Assembly (NCBI GenBank): GCA_027315115.1
Contig: DAHUYQ010000012.1
Location: forward strand, 1-60,317
DNA: 60,317 nt
From: Solirubrobacterales bacterium
GTDB taxonomy: Bacteria > Actinomycetota > Thermoleophilia > Solirubrobacterales > Solirubrobacteraceae
Direction: 5' to 3'
Notes under the pieces: model-generated
Seen by the model: the letters and a program-made list of their open reading frames with translations, nothing else
What the model was told of the DNA's origin: nothing
The model's database searches: none
In this document: positions 26,348-35,106 of the stretch, piece by piece
Numbering within the stretch: position 1 is the stretch's first letter
How the letters are laid out: every line of letters starts with the position of its first letter
Program-made: the position numbers and the translations under genes

Positions 26348-27966
26348 GGGCCGCGATCGCACGCGTCAGGGCCGTGGCCTCGAGCGCCGCGCCCACCGCG
26401 AGCGGCTCGCGCCCGGTCTCCGGCTCCGGCGCGGGAGCAGGCGCCGGAGCAGGCGCCGGAGCCTTCGAGGCCGACGCCTCACATGCCGACGCGGTCGCCG
26501 GCCGCCTGCCCTCCTGGTGGCCGTTGGCCGCCCTGCTGATCTTCGCCGCGCTGATCCGCCTGCCGACCATCGGCCTGCAGAGCTTCTGGTTCGACGAGGC
26601 GTTCACGCCCGTGCACGTCCTGCATCCATCGATCGTCGCGAGCATGGAAACCATGGCCCACACGGAGAACACGCCGCCGCTCTGGTACGTGATCGTCTGG
26701 GCGTGGACGCGCATCTTCGGCACGGGCGTGGTGGCGATGCGGCTGGTCTCGGCGCTGGCCGGGATCGCGCTCGTGGCCGTGGTCTACGAGATCGCGCGCG
26801 AGCTGGTCGGCCGGCGCGTGGCGCTGATCGCCGGCGCGATCACGGCGGCCAGCCCGCTGCTGGTCTGGTACTCGCAGGAGGCGCGCGCCTACGAGCTCTA
26901 CACGCTGACCGCGGCGCTGTCGGTGCTCTGCTTCATCCGGGCCGAGCGCGAGCCGAGCGCGCGCCGGATGGCAGCCTTCGCGCTCACCGGCTGCCTGGCG
27001 CTGCTCTCCCACTACTTCGCGGTGTTCCTGCTGGTGCCGATGTCGCTGTGGCTGCTGCGCCGCCGCGAGCGCTGGCGCCTCGCCGTCCCGGCGGTGGGAG
27101 CGATCGCGGTGGTGGGGATCGCGCTGGTCCCGCTGGTGCTCAGCCAGGGCGGCAAAGGCACCCAGTGGATCGGCCAGTGGGCGCTCTCCAGCCGCATCGA
27201 AGCGATCCCGCAGTACTACCTGACCGGCTACTCGGGCGCTCCGCTCGGCCACGGCGTCGAGCTGCTGGTCGCGCTGCCGCTGATCGCGGGAGCGCTCTAC
27301 GGCCTCTGGCGCGGCCTGCACGGACCCGAGCGGCCCGCGGCGGCGATGATGCTCGCGCTTGCGTCCTGCGGGGTGCTGATCCCGATCGTGCTGGCGCTGG
27401 GCGGCGCCGACTACATGGCGCCACGCAACCTGATCGGCGCGATGGTGCCGGTCACGATCCTGCTGGCGGTGCTGATCGGCGCGGCCTCCACCGGCAGGCT
27501 CGGGGTCGCGCTCTCCCTGCTGGCGACGCTCGCGCTGCTTGCGATCTGCATCGACGTCGATCTCTCCCCGCGCCTGCAGCGAGGCGACTGGAGCAGCGTG
27601 GCGGCCGCGGTGAAGCCGGGCGTGGAGGGGCGTCCGGCGGGCGGTGGGGGAGTCGCCGTGGTGAGCACGCATCTGGGCTCCGCCCCGATCGAGTACTACG
27701 CAGCCGGACTGCGTCCCGCATCCTCCTCCACGCTGAGCGTCTCGGAGATCGACAAGGTCGGCTACAGCCCGCTGCTGGCCTCCGCGAGCAGCCCGCCGGC
27801 GCCCGGCTTCCATCTTGCCCAGAGGCTTGACTTCAATGGCGAGCTCGTCTATCGATTCGTCTCCCAGCGCCCGCAGACCGTTTCGTTGAGCGGCTTGCGG
27901 GCAAGCGGCATGACCGCAGGGGAAACCGACGTGCTGGCATCCGCGGCGGCGCAGGGTGCGCGTTAG
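26344..27966 (+). CDS. GT39/ArnT-type membrane glycosyltransferase
   Basis: This 540-residue protein has a disordered N-terminus containing Gly-Ala repeats, then about 11 membrane helices. The first loop has LQSFWFDEAFTPVHV, the acidic active-site motif typical of GT-C family 39/83 enzymes. It continues with NTPPLWYVIVWAWTRIFG and ASPLLVWYSQEARAYEL, also classic for the family. These enzymes transfer a sugar from polyprenyl phosphate to proteins, lipids or glycans outside the membrane. The ATG overlaps the previous stop (ATGA). The hopanoid operon starts 49 nt downstream. Confidence 0.82.
   Translation: MRAAIARVRAVASSAAPTASGSRPVSGSGAGAGAGAGAGAFEADASHADAVAGRLPSWWPLAALLIFAALIRLPTIGLQSFWFDEAFTPVHVLHPSIVASMETMAHTENTPPLWYVIVWAWTRIFGTGVVAMRLVSALAGIALVAVVYEIARELVGRRVALIAGAITAASPLLVWYSQEARAYELYTLTAALSVLCFIRAEREPSARRMAAFALTGCLALLSHYFAVFLLVPMSLWLLRRRERWRLAVPAVGAIAVVGIALVPLVLSQGGKGTQWIGQWALSSRIEAIPQYYLTGYSGAPLGHGVELLVALPLIAGALYGLWRGLHGPERPAAAMMLALASCGVLIPIVLALGGADYMAPRNLIGAMVPVTILLAVLIGAASTGRLGVALSLLATLALLAICIDVDLSPRLQRGDWSSVAAAVKPGVEGRPAGGGGVAVVSTHLGSAPIEYYAAGLRPASSSTLSVSEIDKVGYSPLLASASSPPAPGFHLAQRLDFNGELVYRFVSQRPQTVSLSGLRASGMTAGETDVLASAAAQGAR
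26434..26463 (+). repeat. 12-bp tandem repeat in the GT39 gene
   Basis: GGAGCAGGCGCC is repeated twice and followed by a half copy, encoding GAGAGAGA near residue 30-40 of the disordered N-terminus. Confidence 0.85.
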
Positions 27967-27992
27967 ATGCTGGTGAAGATGCTGTCAATCGG

Positions 27993-28013
27993 CGGGAAGC
28001 TCTAGGTTTCCCG
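27993..28013. other. small inverted repeat just before shc
   Basis: CGGGAA (27993-27998) and TTCCCG (28008-28013) form 6-bp arms around a 9-nt loop, ending 2 nt before the shc ATG. It may be a hairpin controlling translation or an operator; chance is possible. Confidence 0.35.
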
Positions 28014-28015
28014 TC

Positions 28016-29896
28016 ATGTCATCGCCGATCGTGCAGGCTGGGAGTGAGGCTGAGGTCACGCTGCAACGCGCATGTGAGCACCTGCTCTCCCTCCAGAGCG
28101 GGGCCGGCTGGTGGAAGGCGGAGCTGCAGACCAACGTCACGATGGACGCCGAGGACATGCTGCTGCGTGAGTTCCTGGGCATCCGCCGCGCCGACGAGAC
28201 GGCTCGCTCGGCCAACTGGATCCGCACCCAGCAGCGCCCGGACGGCACCTGGACCAACTTCCACGACGGCCCGCCTGACCTCTCGACCACGATCGAGGCC
28301 TACTGGGCATTGAAGCTCGCGGGCGACGACCCGCAGGCGCCGCACATGCGAATCGCCGCCGAGCACATCCGCAGCGAGGGTGGACTTGAGAAGGCGCGCG
28401 TGTTTACGCACGTGTGGATGGCGCTGTTCGGCCTCTGGCCCTGGGAGCGAGTGCCGGCGCTGCCGCCGGAGATCGTCCTGCTGCCCTCCTGGGTGCCGCT
28501 GAACGTCTACGACTTCGCCTGCTGGGCCAGGCAGACCGTCGTGGCACTGGCGGTGCTGCTCACCTACCGGCCCTCCCACGACCTGGGCTTCGACCTGGAG
28601 GAGCTGCACGGCGAGCAGCCGTGGAGCATGCCCGCGCCCACCTCCAAGCGCGGCGCGTGGCTGGCGCGCCTGGACTGGGTGCTGCGCGCCTACGAGCGCC
28701 ACCCGATCAAGCCGCTGCGCGCATTTGCGCTCTCGCGGGCCGAGAGCTGGATCGTGCGCCGCCAGGAGGCGGACGGAAGCTGGGGGGGCATCCAGCCGCC
28801 CTGGGTCTACTCGCTGATGGCTCTGAAGATGCGTGGCTACCCGCTCGACCATCCCCTGATGCGCCGGGGCATCGAGGGCATCGACACGTTCATGATCGAG
28901 GAAGGCGAGTCCAGGCGCCTGGAGGCGTGTCAGGGGCCGGTCTGGGACACCGCCCTGGCGATGATCGCGCTCTGCGACGGAGGGCTCTCCGCCGGCGACG
29001 CGCCGATCGAGAAGGCCGCGGAGTGGCTGGTCGGCGAGGAGGTGGCGATCGTCGGTGACTGGGCCGTGCGGCGGCCGGGGCTGCCGCCCGGCGGCTGGGC
29101 CTTCGAGTTCGCCAACGACAACTACCCCGACATCGACGACACCGCCGAGGTGGTGCTCGCGCTGCTGCGCAGCGACCAGCCGCCCGGGAGCCCCGGACGG
29201 GCCGCGATCGATCGCGCGGTGCGCTGGGTGGAAGGGATGCAGAGCGCAAATGGCGGCTGGGGCGCCTTCGACGCGGACAACACCCGGACGCTCGTGCGCG
29301 AGATGCCGTTCCTGGACTTCGGCGAGGTGATCGACGAGCCCAGCGCAGACGTCACCGCGCACGTGATCGAGATGTTCGCCGCTCTCGGCCTCTCCGACCG
29401 CGAGTGCGCGCAGCGCGGCGTGCGGTGGCTGCTCGACCACCAGGAGCCGGGAGGCTCCTGGTACGGCCGCTGGGGCGTAAACCACATCTACGGCACCGGC
29501 GCCGTCGTGCCGGCGCTCGTGGAGGCAGGCGTCGAGCGCGAGCATGCGGCGATCAGGCGCGCGGTGCGCTGGCTCTACGAACACCAGAACCAGGACGGCG
29601 GGTGGGGCGAGGACCCGCGCTCCTACGACGAGCAGGCGTGGATCGGCCGTGGCCCCTCGACGGCCTCGCAGACTGCCTGGGCGCTGCTTGCGCTGCACGC
29701 CGCCGGCGAGGACACGGATGCGCTCTGGCGCGGAGTGGACTGGCTGGTGGCGACCCAGCGTCCCGACGGCAACTGGGACGAGCCGCAGTACACCGGCACC
29801 GGCTTTCCGTCCTACTACTACATCAACTACCACCTCTACAGGCTGTCCTTTCCGATCATGGCGCTCGGACGCTGCCTGCGGAGCCGCGCGGGGTGA
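28016..29896 (+). CDS. shc: squalene-hopene cyclase
   Basis: This 626-residue class II terpene cyclase protonates squalene and closes the hopane rings on the membrane. The catalytic DxDD motif is DIDDTAEVV at residues 372-375, matching the spacing of known enzymes. QW-type repeats are frequent (GSWGGIQPPWVYSLMAL, GGWGAFDADN, GSWYGRWGVNHIYGTGAVV, GGWGEDPRSYDEQAWIGRGPSTASQTAWALLAL, GNWDEPQYTGTGFP). Length is normal. It heads a six-gene operon and overlaps hpnC by GTGA. Confidence 0.96.
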   Translation: MSSPIVQAGSEAEVTLQRACEHLLSLQSGAGWWKAELQTNVTMDAEDMLLREFLGIRRADETARSANWIRTQQRPDGTWTNFHDGPPDLSTTIEAYWALKLAGDDPQAPHMRIAAEHIRSEGGLEKARVFTHVWMALFGLWPWERVPALPPEIVLLPSWVPLNVYDFACWARQTVVALAVLLTYRPSHDLGFDLEELHGEQPWSMPAPTSKRGAWLARLDWVLRAYERHPIKPLRAFALSRAESWIVRRQEADGSWGGIQPPWVYSLMALKMRGYPLDHPLMRRGIEGIDTFMIEEGESRRLEACQGPVWDTALAMIALCDGGLSAGDAPIEKAAEWLVGEEVAIVGDWAVRRPGLPPGGWAFEFANDNYPDIDDTAEVVLALLRSDQPPGSPGRAAIDRAVRWVEGMQSANGGWGAFDADNTRTLVREMPFLDFGEVIDEPSADVTAHVIEMFAALGLSDRECAQRGVRWLLDHQEPGGSWYGRWGVNHIYGTGAVVPALVEAGVEREHAAIRRAVRWLYEHQNQDGGWGEDPRSYDEQAWIGRGPSTASQTAWALLALHAAGEDTDALWRGVDWLVATQRPDGNWDEPQYTGTGFPSYYYINYHLYRLSFPIMALGRCLRSRAG

Positions 29897-30981
29897 TCGC
29901 GACGGCGCAGGAGGAAGCAGCCGCCTCCGGCGTCAGGGTCGCGCCGTGGGCTGCCGCCGCGGCGGGCGGGACGTTGCTCGCCGTGTCGGGCGGGGCGTCG
30001 GGCGGCGCGCCGTTCACCGCTCCCGAAGCCGCGGCTGTGATGGCGCGCGCGGGCGGCGAGAACTTCCCGGTGGCCAGCATCGTGCTGCCAAAGCGCGTGC
30101 GCGGCCACCTTCTTGCGATCTACGGGTTCGCGCGGCTGGTCGACGAGCTGGGCGACGAGGCGCAGGGACAGCGCCTGGCCGCGCTGGACTGGTTGGAAGG
30201 TGAGCTCGACGTCGCCTATCGCGGGTGCGCCGAGCATCCCCTGATGCGCACGCTCGGCGTGACGCTGCATGAATGCGAGCTGCCGCGCGAGCCGTTCCTG
30301 CGCTTGATCGAGGCCAACCGCGTCGATCAGAGCGTCACTCGCTACGAGAGCTGGGAGCAGCTACAGGGCTACTGCGCGCTCTCTGCCAACCCGGTCGGCG
30401 AGCTCGTGCTCGGCGTCTTCGGTCTGGCCGGCCGCGAGCGGGTCGCGCTCTCGGATCGCATCTGCACGGCGCTGCAGCTCGTCGAGCACACCCAGGACGT
30501 CGCCGAGGATCTGCGGCGCGGGCGCATCTACATGCCGGCGCAGGACATGCGGGCGTGCGGATGCAGCGAGCGTGACCTGCATGCCGCGCATGCGAGCGAG
30601 CCCGTGAAGGCGCTGGTGGCGCTGCAGACGAGGCGCGTGCACGAGCTGCTGGCGCAGGGCGCGCCGCTGATCGACACGCTGCGCGGGCGCCCGCGGCTGG
30701 CCGTCGCGGCGTTCGTGGCCGGCGGCAGGGCGGCCGCGCTGGCGATCGAGCGCGCCGGCTTCGACGTGCTCGCGGGCCCGCCGAAGGCCGGCAGCCGAGC
30801 GCGCCTGCGGGCGCTTTTCACGGTGCTCGGCGAGCCGCGTGCGGAGCGTGCGGCTCGTGCGGCTCGTGCGGAGCGTGCGGCTCGTGCGGACCGTGGGGCC
30901 ACGGCGGGCTGCGCGGCCACCGAGGCGACCGAGGCGACCGAGGCGACCGATGCCGCCGCCGGCGAGGAGATGCGGCGATGA
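29893..30981 (+). CDS. hpnC: hydroxysqualene synthase HpnC
   Basis: This 362-residue prenyl-synthase-fold protein converts presqualene diphosphate to hydroxysqualene. First acidic motif: YGFARLVDELGDEA; second: LVEHTQDVAEDLRRGRIYMP. The first motif lacks the full DDxxDD, as is usual in HpnC compared with HpnD. A core of about 240 residues is preceded by an Ala/Gly-rich N-terminus and followed by an abnormal C-terminal tail of about 60 residues made of ERAARAARAE and TEATEAT repeats. The GTG start overlaps shc; the 3' end overlaps hpnD (ATGA). Confidence 0.92.
   Translation: MIATAQEEAAASGVRVAPWAAAAAGGTLLAVSGGASGGAPFTAPEAAAVMARAGGENFPVASIVLPKRVRGHLLAIYGFARLVDELGDEAQGQRLAALDWLEGELDVAYRGCAEHPLMRTLGVTLHECELPREPFLRLIEANRVDQSVTRYESWEQLQGYCALSANPVGELVLGVFGLAGRERVALSDRICTALQLVEHTQDVAEDLRRGRIYMPAQDMRACGCSERDLHAAHASEPVKALVALQTRRVHELLAQGAPLIDTLRGRPRLAVAAFVAGGRAAALAIERAGFDVLAGPPKAGSRARLRALFTVLGEPRAERAARAARAERAARADRGATAGCAATEATEATEATDAAAGEEMRR
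30838..30891 (+). repeat. 9-bp tandem repeat in hpnC, six units
   Basis: Six consecutive units of CGTGCGGAG/CGTGCGGCT/CGTGCGGAC encode the R-A-A/E-type tail of HpnC. The period keeps the frame. Confidence 0.95.
30919..30954 (+). repeat. second 9-bp tandem repeat in hpnC
   Basis: ACCGAGGCG is repeated three times exactly, then once with a change (ACCGATGCC). It encodes TEATEATEATDA near the C-terminus. Confidence 0.95.
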
Positions 30982-31961
30982 GCATGGCGAGGGCCGCGGA
31001 TGCGTCGATCGAGCAGGCGCACGCCCATTGCGCCGCGATCACGAAGTCGGCGGCCGCCAACTTCTACTACGGGATCGCGCTGCTGCCGCAGAGCAAGCGC
31101 CGCGCGATGTGCGCGGTCTACGCCTTCGCGCGCCGCATCGATGACATCGGCGACGGCGAGCTGCCCGCCGAGCAGAAGCTCACGCTACTGGCGCAGCAGC
31201 GCGCCACGCTGGCCGAGATCCCCTCCGGCGCGCGCGAGGCGCAGGATCTCGTGGTGGTGGCGCTGGGAGACTCATACCGTCGCTTCGGCCTGCCGCTGGA
31301 CGCCCTGGAGGACCTGATCGACGGCGTGAAGATGGACGTCGAGGGCGCCACCTACCGCACCTTCGAGGACCTCGTGCTCTACTGCCGCCGCGTGGCGGGC
31401 TCGATCGGCCGGCTCTCGCTGGCGATCTTCGGCGCTCACGACCTGCAGTCGGCCTGGACGCTGGCCGACGACCTGGGCGTCGCGATGCAGCTCACCAACA
31501 TCCTGCGCGACGTGCGCGAGGACGCTCAGCGGGGGAGGGTGTACCTGCCGAGCGAGGACTTCGTGCGCTACCACCTCCACGACGACGGGGCGATTGGCGC
31601 GCAGGAGCTGCTGGAGCTGGCGCGCCAGGGCGCCCACGCGGAGCCATCCGTGGTCGCGGGCTTCGGCGGGGAGGACGTGGGCCAGCTCTTCGCGCTGATG
31701 CGCTTCCAGGCTCTGCGCGCCCACGACTGGTTCCACCGCGGGATGGCGCTGGTGCCGCTGCTGGATCGGCGCAGCGCCGCATGCGTGATGGCGATGACCG
31801 GCATCTACCGCAGGCTGCTCTGGCGCATCCAGGACCACCCCGATCGTGCGCTGGCCGCCAGGATGTCGCTGCCCGTGCGCTCCAAGGCGGTGGTCGCGAT
31901 CAGCAGCGTGCTGCGGCCGCGCAACGTGCCAGAGCGCCATCCGGCCGAAAGGGTGCTCTGA
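30978..31961 (+). CDS. hpnD: presqualene diphosphate synthase HpnD
   Basis: This 327-residue enzyme joins two farnesyl diphosphates into presqualene diphosphate. Both acidic motifs are well formed: YAFARRIDDIGDGELP (first) and LTNILRDVREDAQRGRVYLPSEDF (second). The N-terminal AANFYYGIALLPQSKRRAMCAVY segment is typical of the phytoene/squalene synthase family. The ATG overlaps the hpnC stop, and hpnE follows after 5 nt. It is the first committed step toward squalene in this operon. Confidence 0.94.
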   Translation: MSMARAADASIEQAHAHCAAITKSAAANFYYGIALLPQSKRRAMCAVYAFARRIDDIGDGELPAEQKLTLLAQQRATLAEIPSGAREAQDLVVVALGDSYRRFGLPLDALEDLIDGVKMDVEGATYRTFEDLVLYCRRVAGSIGRLSLAIFGAHDLQSAWTLADDLGVAMQLTNILRDVREDAQRGRVYLPSEDFVRYHLHDDGAIGAQELLELARQGAHAEPSVVAGFGGEDVGQLFALMRFQALRAHDWFHRGMALVPLLDRRSAACVMAMTGIYRRLLWRIQDHPDRALAARMSLPVRSKAVVAISSVLRPRNVPERHPAERVL

Positions 31962-31966
31962 GGACG

Positions 31967-33418
31967 GTGAGCGATGGCGCCACCATCGCTGTCGTAGGCG
32001 GCGGGCTGGCCGGCATCACCGCTGCGCTCGACTGCGCGGACGCCGGCGCGAAGGTGATCCTGCTGGAGGTGCGTCCGCGCCTCGGCGGCGCCGCCTACTC
32101 GGTGCGGCGGGACGGCCTGACGCTCGACAACGGGCAGCACGTGTTCCTGCGCTGCTGCACCGCCTACAGGGCGCTGCTGGAGCGGCTGGGCAGCGCCGGG
32201 CTCACGCGCGTGCAGGAGCGCCTGGAGATTCCGCTGCTGGCGCCCGGTGGGCAGCGCGGCGTGCTGCGCCGCGACCGGCTGCCGGCGCCGCTGCACCTGG
32301 CGCGCGCGCTGCTCGGCCACCGGCCGCTCACCGTCCGCCAGCGGCTGTCCGCGATCGCGGCGACCGCCGCGATCGGGCGGCTGGACCCGGACGACCCCGC
32401 GATCGACGCGCAGAGCATGGGACGCTGGCTGGCGGCGCACCGCCAGAGCGCCCGCGCGATCGACACCCTCTGGGACCTGATCGTGCTGCCGACGTTGAAC
32501 GTGCCCGCCCGCGAGGCCTCGCTTGCGCTCGCCGCGTTCGTCTTCCAGGAAGGGCTGCTGCGCAGCGCCGACGCGGGCGACATCGGCCTGCATGAGGCGC
32601 CGCTCGGGACGATCATCGGCGAGCCGGCGCTGAGAGCGCTTCAGCGCGCGGGCGTCGAGGTGCGGCTGGGCTGGCGCGGCAGCGCGCTGGAGGCGCGCGA
32701 GCGCGGATGGCGGCTGAGCGGCGGCGCCGGGACGCAGACCGAAGCGCTGGAATGCGACGCCGCGATCGTCGCGCTTCCGCACCTGCGCGCCGCGGAGCTG
32801 CTGCCGGCGCAGGCCGCGGAGATCGCGCAACGGCTGCGCGGCGTCGGCGTGAGCCCGATCGTGAACCTGCACGTCGTCTATGACAGGCAGGTGCTCGACG
32901 CGCCCTTCGCGGCCGGCGTGGACAGCCCGGTGCAGTACCTCTTCGACCGCACCGACGCGGGAGGCGCGCCGCCGGGCAGCCAGTACCTGGCGGTCTCGCT
33001 CTCCGGCGCCGTGGAGGACATGCGCCGATCGGTGCAGCAGTTGCGCGATCGGTATCTGCCGGCGATCGAGGAGCTGCTGCCGCAGGCACGCAAGGCGACG
33101 GTGCGTCAGTTCCTGGTCTCCCGCGAGCACGCCGCGACCTTCAGGGCGGCGCCGGGCGTCAGCGCGCTGCGGCCCGGCCCGCGCACGGGGCTGCCCGGCC
33201 TTGCGCTGGCGGGCGCCTACACCGCCACGAGATGGCCGGCGACGCTCGAGGCCGCCGTGATCAGCGGTCACGCGGCGGCGCAGACGGTGCTGAGGGATCT
33301 CGGTGGCGGCGCGCCGGTCGCGTCGAGCGTGCCGGGCGCGCCGGGTGCCGCGGGCGCGCCGGGTGCCATGCCCGCGAGCGCCGCACGCTCCCACCTCGCC
33401 GCGGGGGCACGCGCATGA
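31967..33418 (+). CDS. hpnE: hydroxysqualene dehydroxylase HpnE (FAD-dependent)
   Basis: This 483-residue flavoprotein removes the hydroxyl of hydroxysqualene to give squalene. The N-terminal FAD motif is IAVVGGGLAGITAALDCADAGAKVILLEVRPRLGG. The amine-oxidase/phytoene-desaturase-like end is GLPGLALAGAYTATRWPATLEAAVISGHAAAQ. The chosen GTG at 31967 gives MSDGATIAVVGGG directly before the Rossmann motif. A run of GAPGAAGAPGA occurs at the C-terminus. The 3' end overlaps hpnG by ATGA. Confidence 0.92.
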   Translation: MSDGATIAVVGGGLAGITAALDCADAGAKVILLEVRPRLGGAAYSVRRDGLTLDNGQHVFLRCCTAYRALLERLGSAGLTRVQERLEIPLLAPGGQRGVLRRDRLPAPLHLARALLGHRPLTVRQRLSAIAATAAIGRLDPDDPAIDAQSMGRWLAAHRQSARAIDTLWDLIVLPTLNVPAREASLALAAFVFQEGLLRSADAGDIGLHEAPLGTIIGEPALRALQRAGVEVRLGWRGSALEARERGWRLSGGAGTQTEALECDAAIVALPHLRAAELLPAQAAEIAQRLRGVGVSPIVNLHVVYDRQVLDAPFAAGVDSPVQYLFDRTDAGGAPPGSQYLAVSLSGAVEDMRRSVQQLRDRYLPAIEELLPQARKATVRQFLVSREHAATFRAAPGVSALRPGPRTGLPGLALAGAYTATRWPATLEAAVISGHAAAQTVLRDLGGGAPVASSVPGAPGAAGAPGAMPASAARSHLAAGARA

Positions 33419-34095
33419 GCGCCGCCCGGGCTCCCGAGCGCCTGCTGCTGGCCGCGCCGATGGGCATCGAGGCGCGCCTGGTGCGCTCCGGCGCGCGCGA
33501 GGCGCACGTGCACCGTACCGGGATGGGGCCGCGCCATGCGACCGCCGCGGCTGCGACGCTGGCGCGACTGCCGGGTCACGCGATGCTCGTGATCGGCTTC
33601 TGCGGCGCCCTGGAGCGCCACCTGCAGCCGGGAGAGATCGTGATCGCCGATCGTGTCTACACCGCGGACGACGAAGGGCACGCGCAGGCCAGCGTCGACT
33701 GTCCCGGCGCGGGCCAGCTCGCCGACGCGCTCGCCCAGCACGGTCTGAGCGTCCACGTCGCGCCGGTCGTCTGCGTCGGCAAGCTCGCGCTCGGCGAGCG
33801 GCGCGAGCAGCTTCGCCAGGGTGGCGCCGCGGCTGTGGACATGGAGTCGGTGTGGCTGGCGCCGGGCGCGGGGCAGCGGCCCTTCGCGGTGGTGCGGATC
33901 GTGCTCGACACTCCCGACCGCGAGCTCTTCCGGCCGCAGATGGTGCCGCTGGCGCTGCGCGCCGGCGCGGTGCTGCGCAAGACGGCGCGCGCGCTGCAGA
34001 GACGGGTGTCGGAGCACGGGTTGCATACACTGTTGCCGGCCGGGAAACCGGCAGGGGACGGCGGTGCCGTTCGGGGCAGCGAAAGCGAGGTGTAG
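33415..34095 (+). CDS. hpnG: HpnG-type adenosylhopane nucleosidase (purine nucleosidase family)
   Basis: This 226-residue member of the PNP/MTAN phosphorylase fold is thought to release adenine from adenosylhopane to form ribosylhopane. Family features are the strand GHAMLVIGFCGALERHLQPGEIVIAD and the substrate-binding AAAVDMESVW (the VDMES motif). Position between hpnE and hpnH supports HpnG rather than a methylthioadenosine nucleosidase. The ATG overlaps the hpnE stop; hpnH starts 6 nt after its end. Confidence 0.85.
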   Translation: MSAARAPERLLLAAPMGIEARLVRSGAREAHVHRTGMGPRHATAAAATLARLPGHAMLVIGFCGALERHLQPGEIVIADRVYTADDEGHAQASVDCPGAGQLADALAQHGLSVHVAPVVCVGKLALGERREQLRQGGAAAVDMESVWLAPGAGQRPFAVVRIVLDTPDRELFRPQMVPLALRAGAVLRKTARALQRRVSEHGLHTLLPAGKPAGDGGAVRGSESEV

Positions 34096-34101
34096 GCGTT
34101 C

Positions 34102-35106
34102 ATGGCGGTTTCGATCAGGCAGCGCGCGCGGATGGGCTTCTACCTCGCCCAGCAGCGGATCGCCAAACGCGAGCGGTTCCCGCTGATCGTCGAGCTCGAG
34201 CCGCTCTTCCAGTGCAACCTCGCCTGTGCCGGCTGCGGCAAGATCCAGCACCCCGAGCACGTCCTGAAGCGGCGGATGCCCGTCGAGCAGGCGGTCGGCG
34301 CGGTGCTGGAATCGGGCGCGCCGATGGTCTCGATCGCCGGCGGGGAGCCGCTGATCCACCCCGAGATACACGAGATCGCGGGCGAGCTGATGAAGCGCAA
34401 GAAGTTTGTCTATCTCTGCACCAACGCGCTGCTGCTGGAGCGCAAGCTGGAGAACTTCAAGCCGAGCCCCTACTTCGCCTGGGCGATCCACATCGACGGC
34501 CTGAAGGAGCGCCACGACGCCTCGGTGGAACGTGAGGGTGTCTTCGAGAAGGCCGTCAGCGCGATCCGGGCCGCGAAGGCGGCCGGGTTCAGGGTCACGA
34601 CCAACACGACGTTCTTCACTCACGACTCGCCGAAGACGATCCGCGAGGTGCTCGACTTCCTCAACGACGACCTGGAAGTCGACGACATGATGATCTCGCC
34701 CGCTTACGCCTACGAGAAGGCGCCCGACCAGGAGCACTTCCTGGGCGTGCAACAGACCCGCAAGCTGTTCACCGAGGCGTTCGGCGAAGGCCGGCGCAAG
34801 CGCTGGCGCCTGAACCACAGCCCGCTCTTCCTCGACTTCCTGGAAGGCAAAGCCGACTTCGACTGCACCGCCTGGGGGATCCCCAGCTACTCGCTGTTCG
34901 GCTGGCAGCGTCCCTGCTACCTGATGGCAGACGGCTACGCCAAGACCTACAGGGAGCTGCTGGAGACCACCGACTGGGATGCCTATGGTCGCGGCAAGGA
35001 CCCGCGCTGCGAAAACTGCATGGCCCACTGCGGCTACGAGCCCACGGCGGTGCTGCAGACCACCCGCTCGCTCAAGCAGGCGCTGCGGGCGATGGTCTAC
35101 TCCTGA
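34102..35106 (+). CDS. hpnH: adenosyl-hopene transferase HpnH (radical SAM)
   Basis: This 334-residue radical SAM enzyme attaches a 5'-deoxyadenosyl group to diploptene, the first step toward bacteriohopanepolyols. The iron-sulfur motif is CNLACAGCGK at about residues 36-45 (C-x3-C-x2-C). SAM-binding Gly-rich segment SIAGGEPLIHPEI follows, and a C-terminal cysteine group CENCMAHCGYEP is present as in HpnH. It is the last gene of the operon. Its end overlaps the end of the convergent UPF0104 gene by 10 nt. Confidence 0.95.
   Translation: MAVSIRQRARMGFYLAQQRIAKRERFPLIVELEPLFQCNLACAGCGKIQHPEHVLKRRMPVEQAVGAVLESGAPMVSIAGGEPLIHPEIHEIAGELMKRKKFVYLCTNALLLERKLENFKPSPYFAWAIHIDGLKERHDASVEREGVFEKAVSAIRAAKAAGFRVTTNTTFFTHDSPKTIREVLDFLNDDLEVDDMMISPAYAYEKAPDQEHFLGVQQTRKLFTEAFGEGRRKRWRLNHSPLFLDFLEGKADFDCTAWGIPSYSLFGWQRPCYLMADGYAKTYRELLETTDWDAYGRGKDPRCENCMAHCGYEPTAVLQTTRSLKQALRAMVYS

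Noticed and set aside
33415..34095. Methylthioadenosine/S-adenosylhomocysteine nucleosidase
   Set aside because: Same fold, but position between hpnE and hpnH with a 4-nt overlap favours HpnG.
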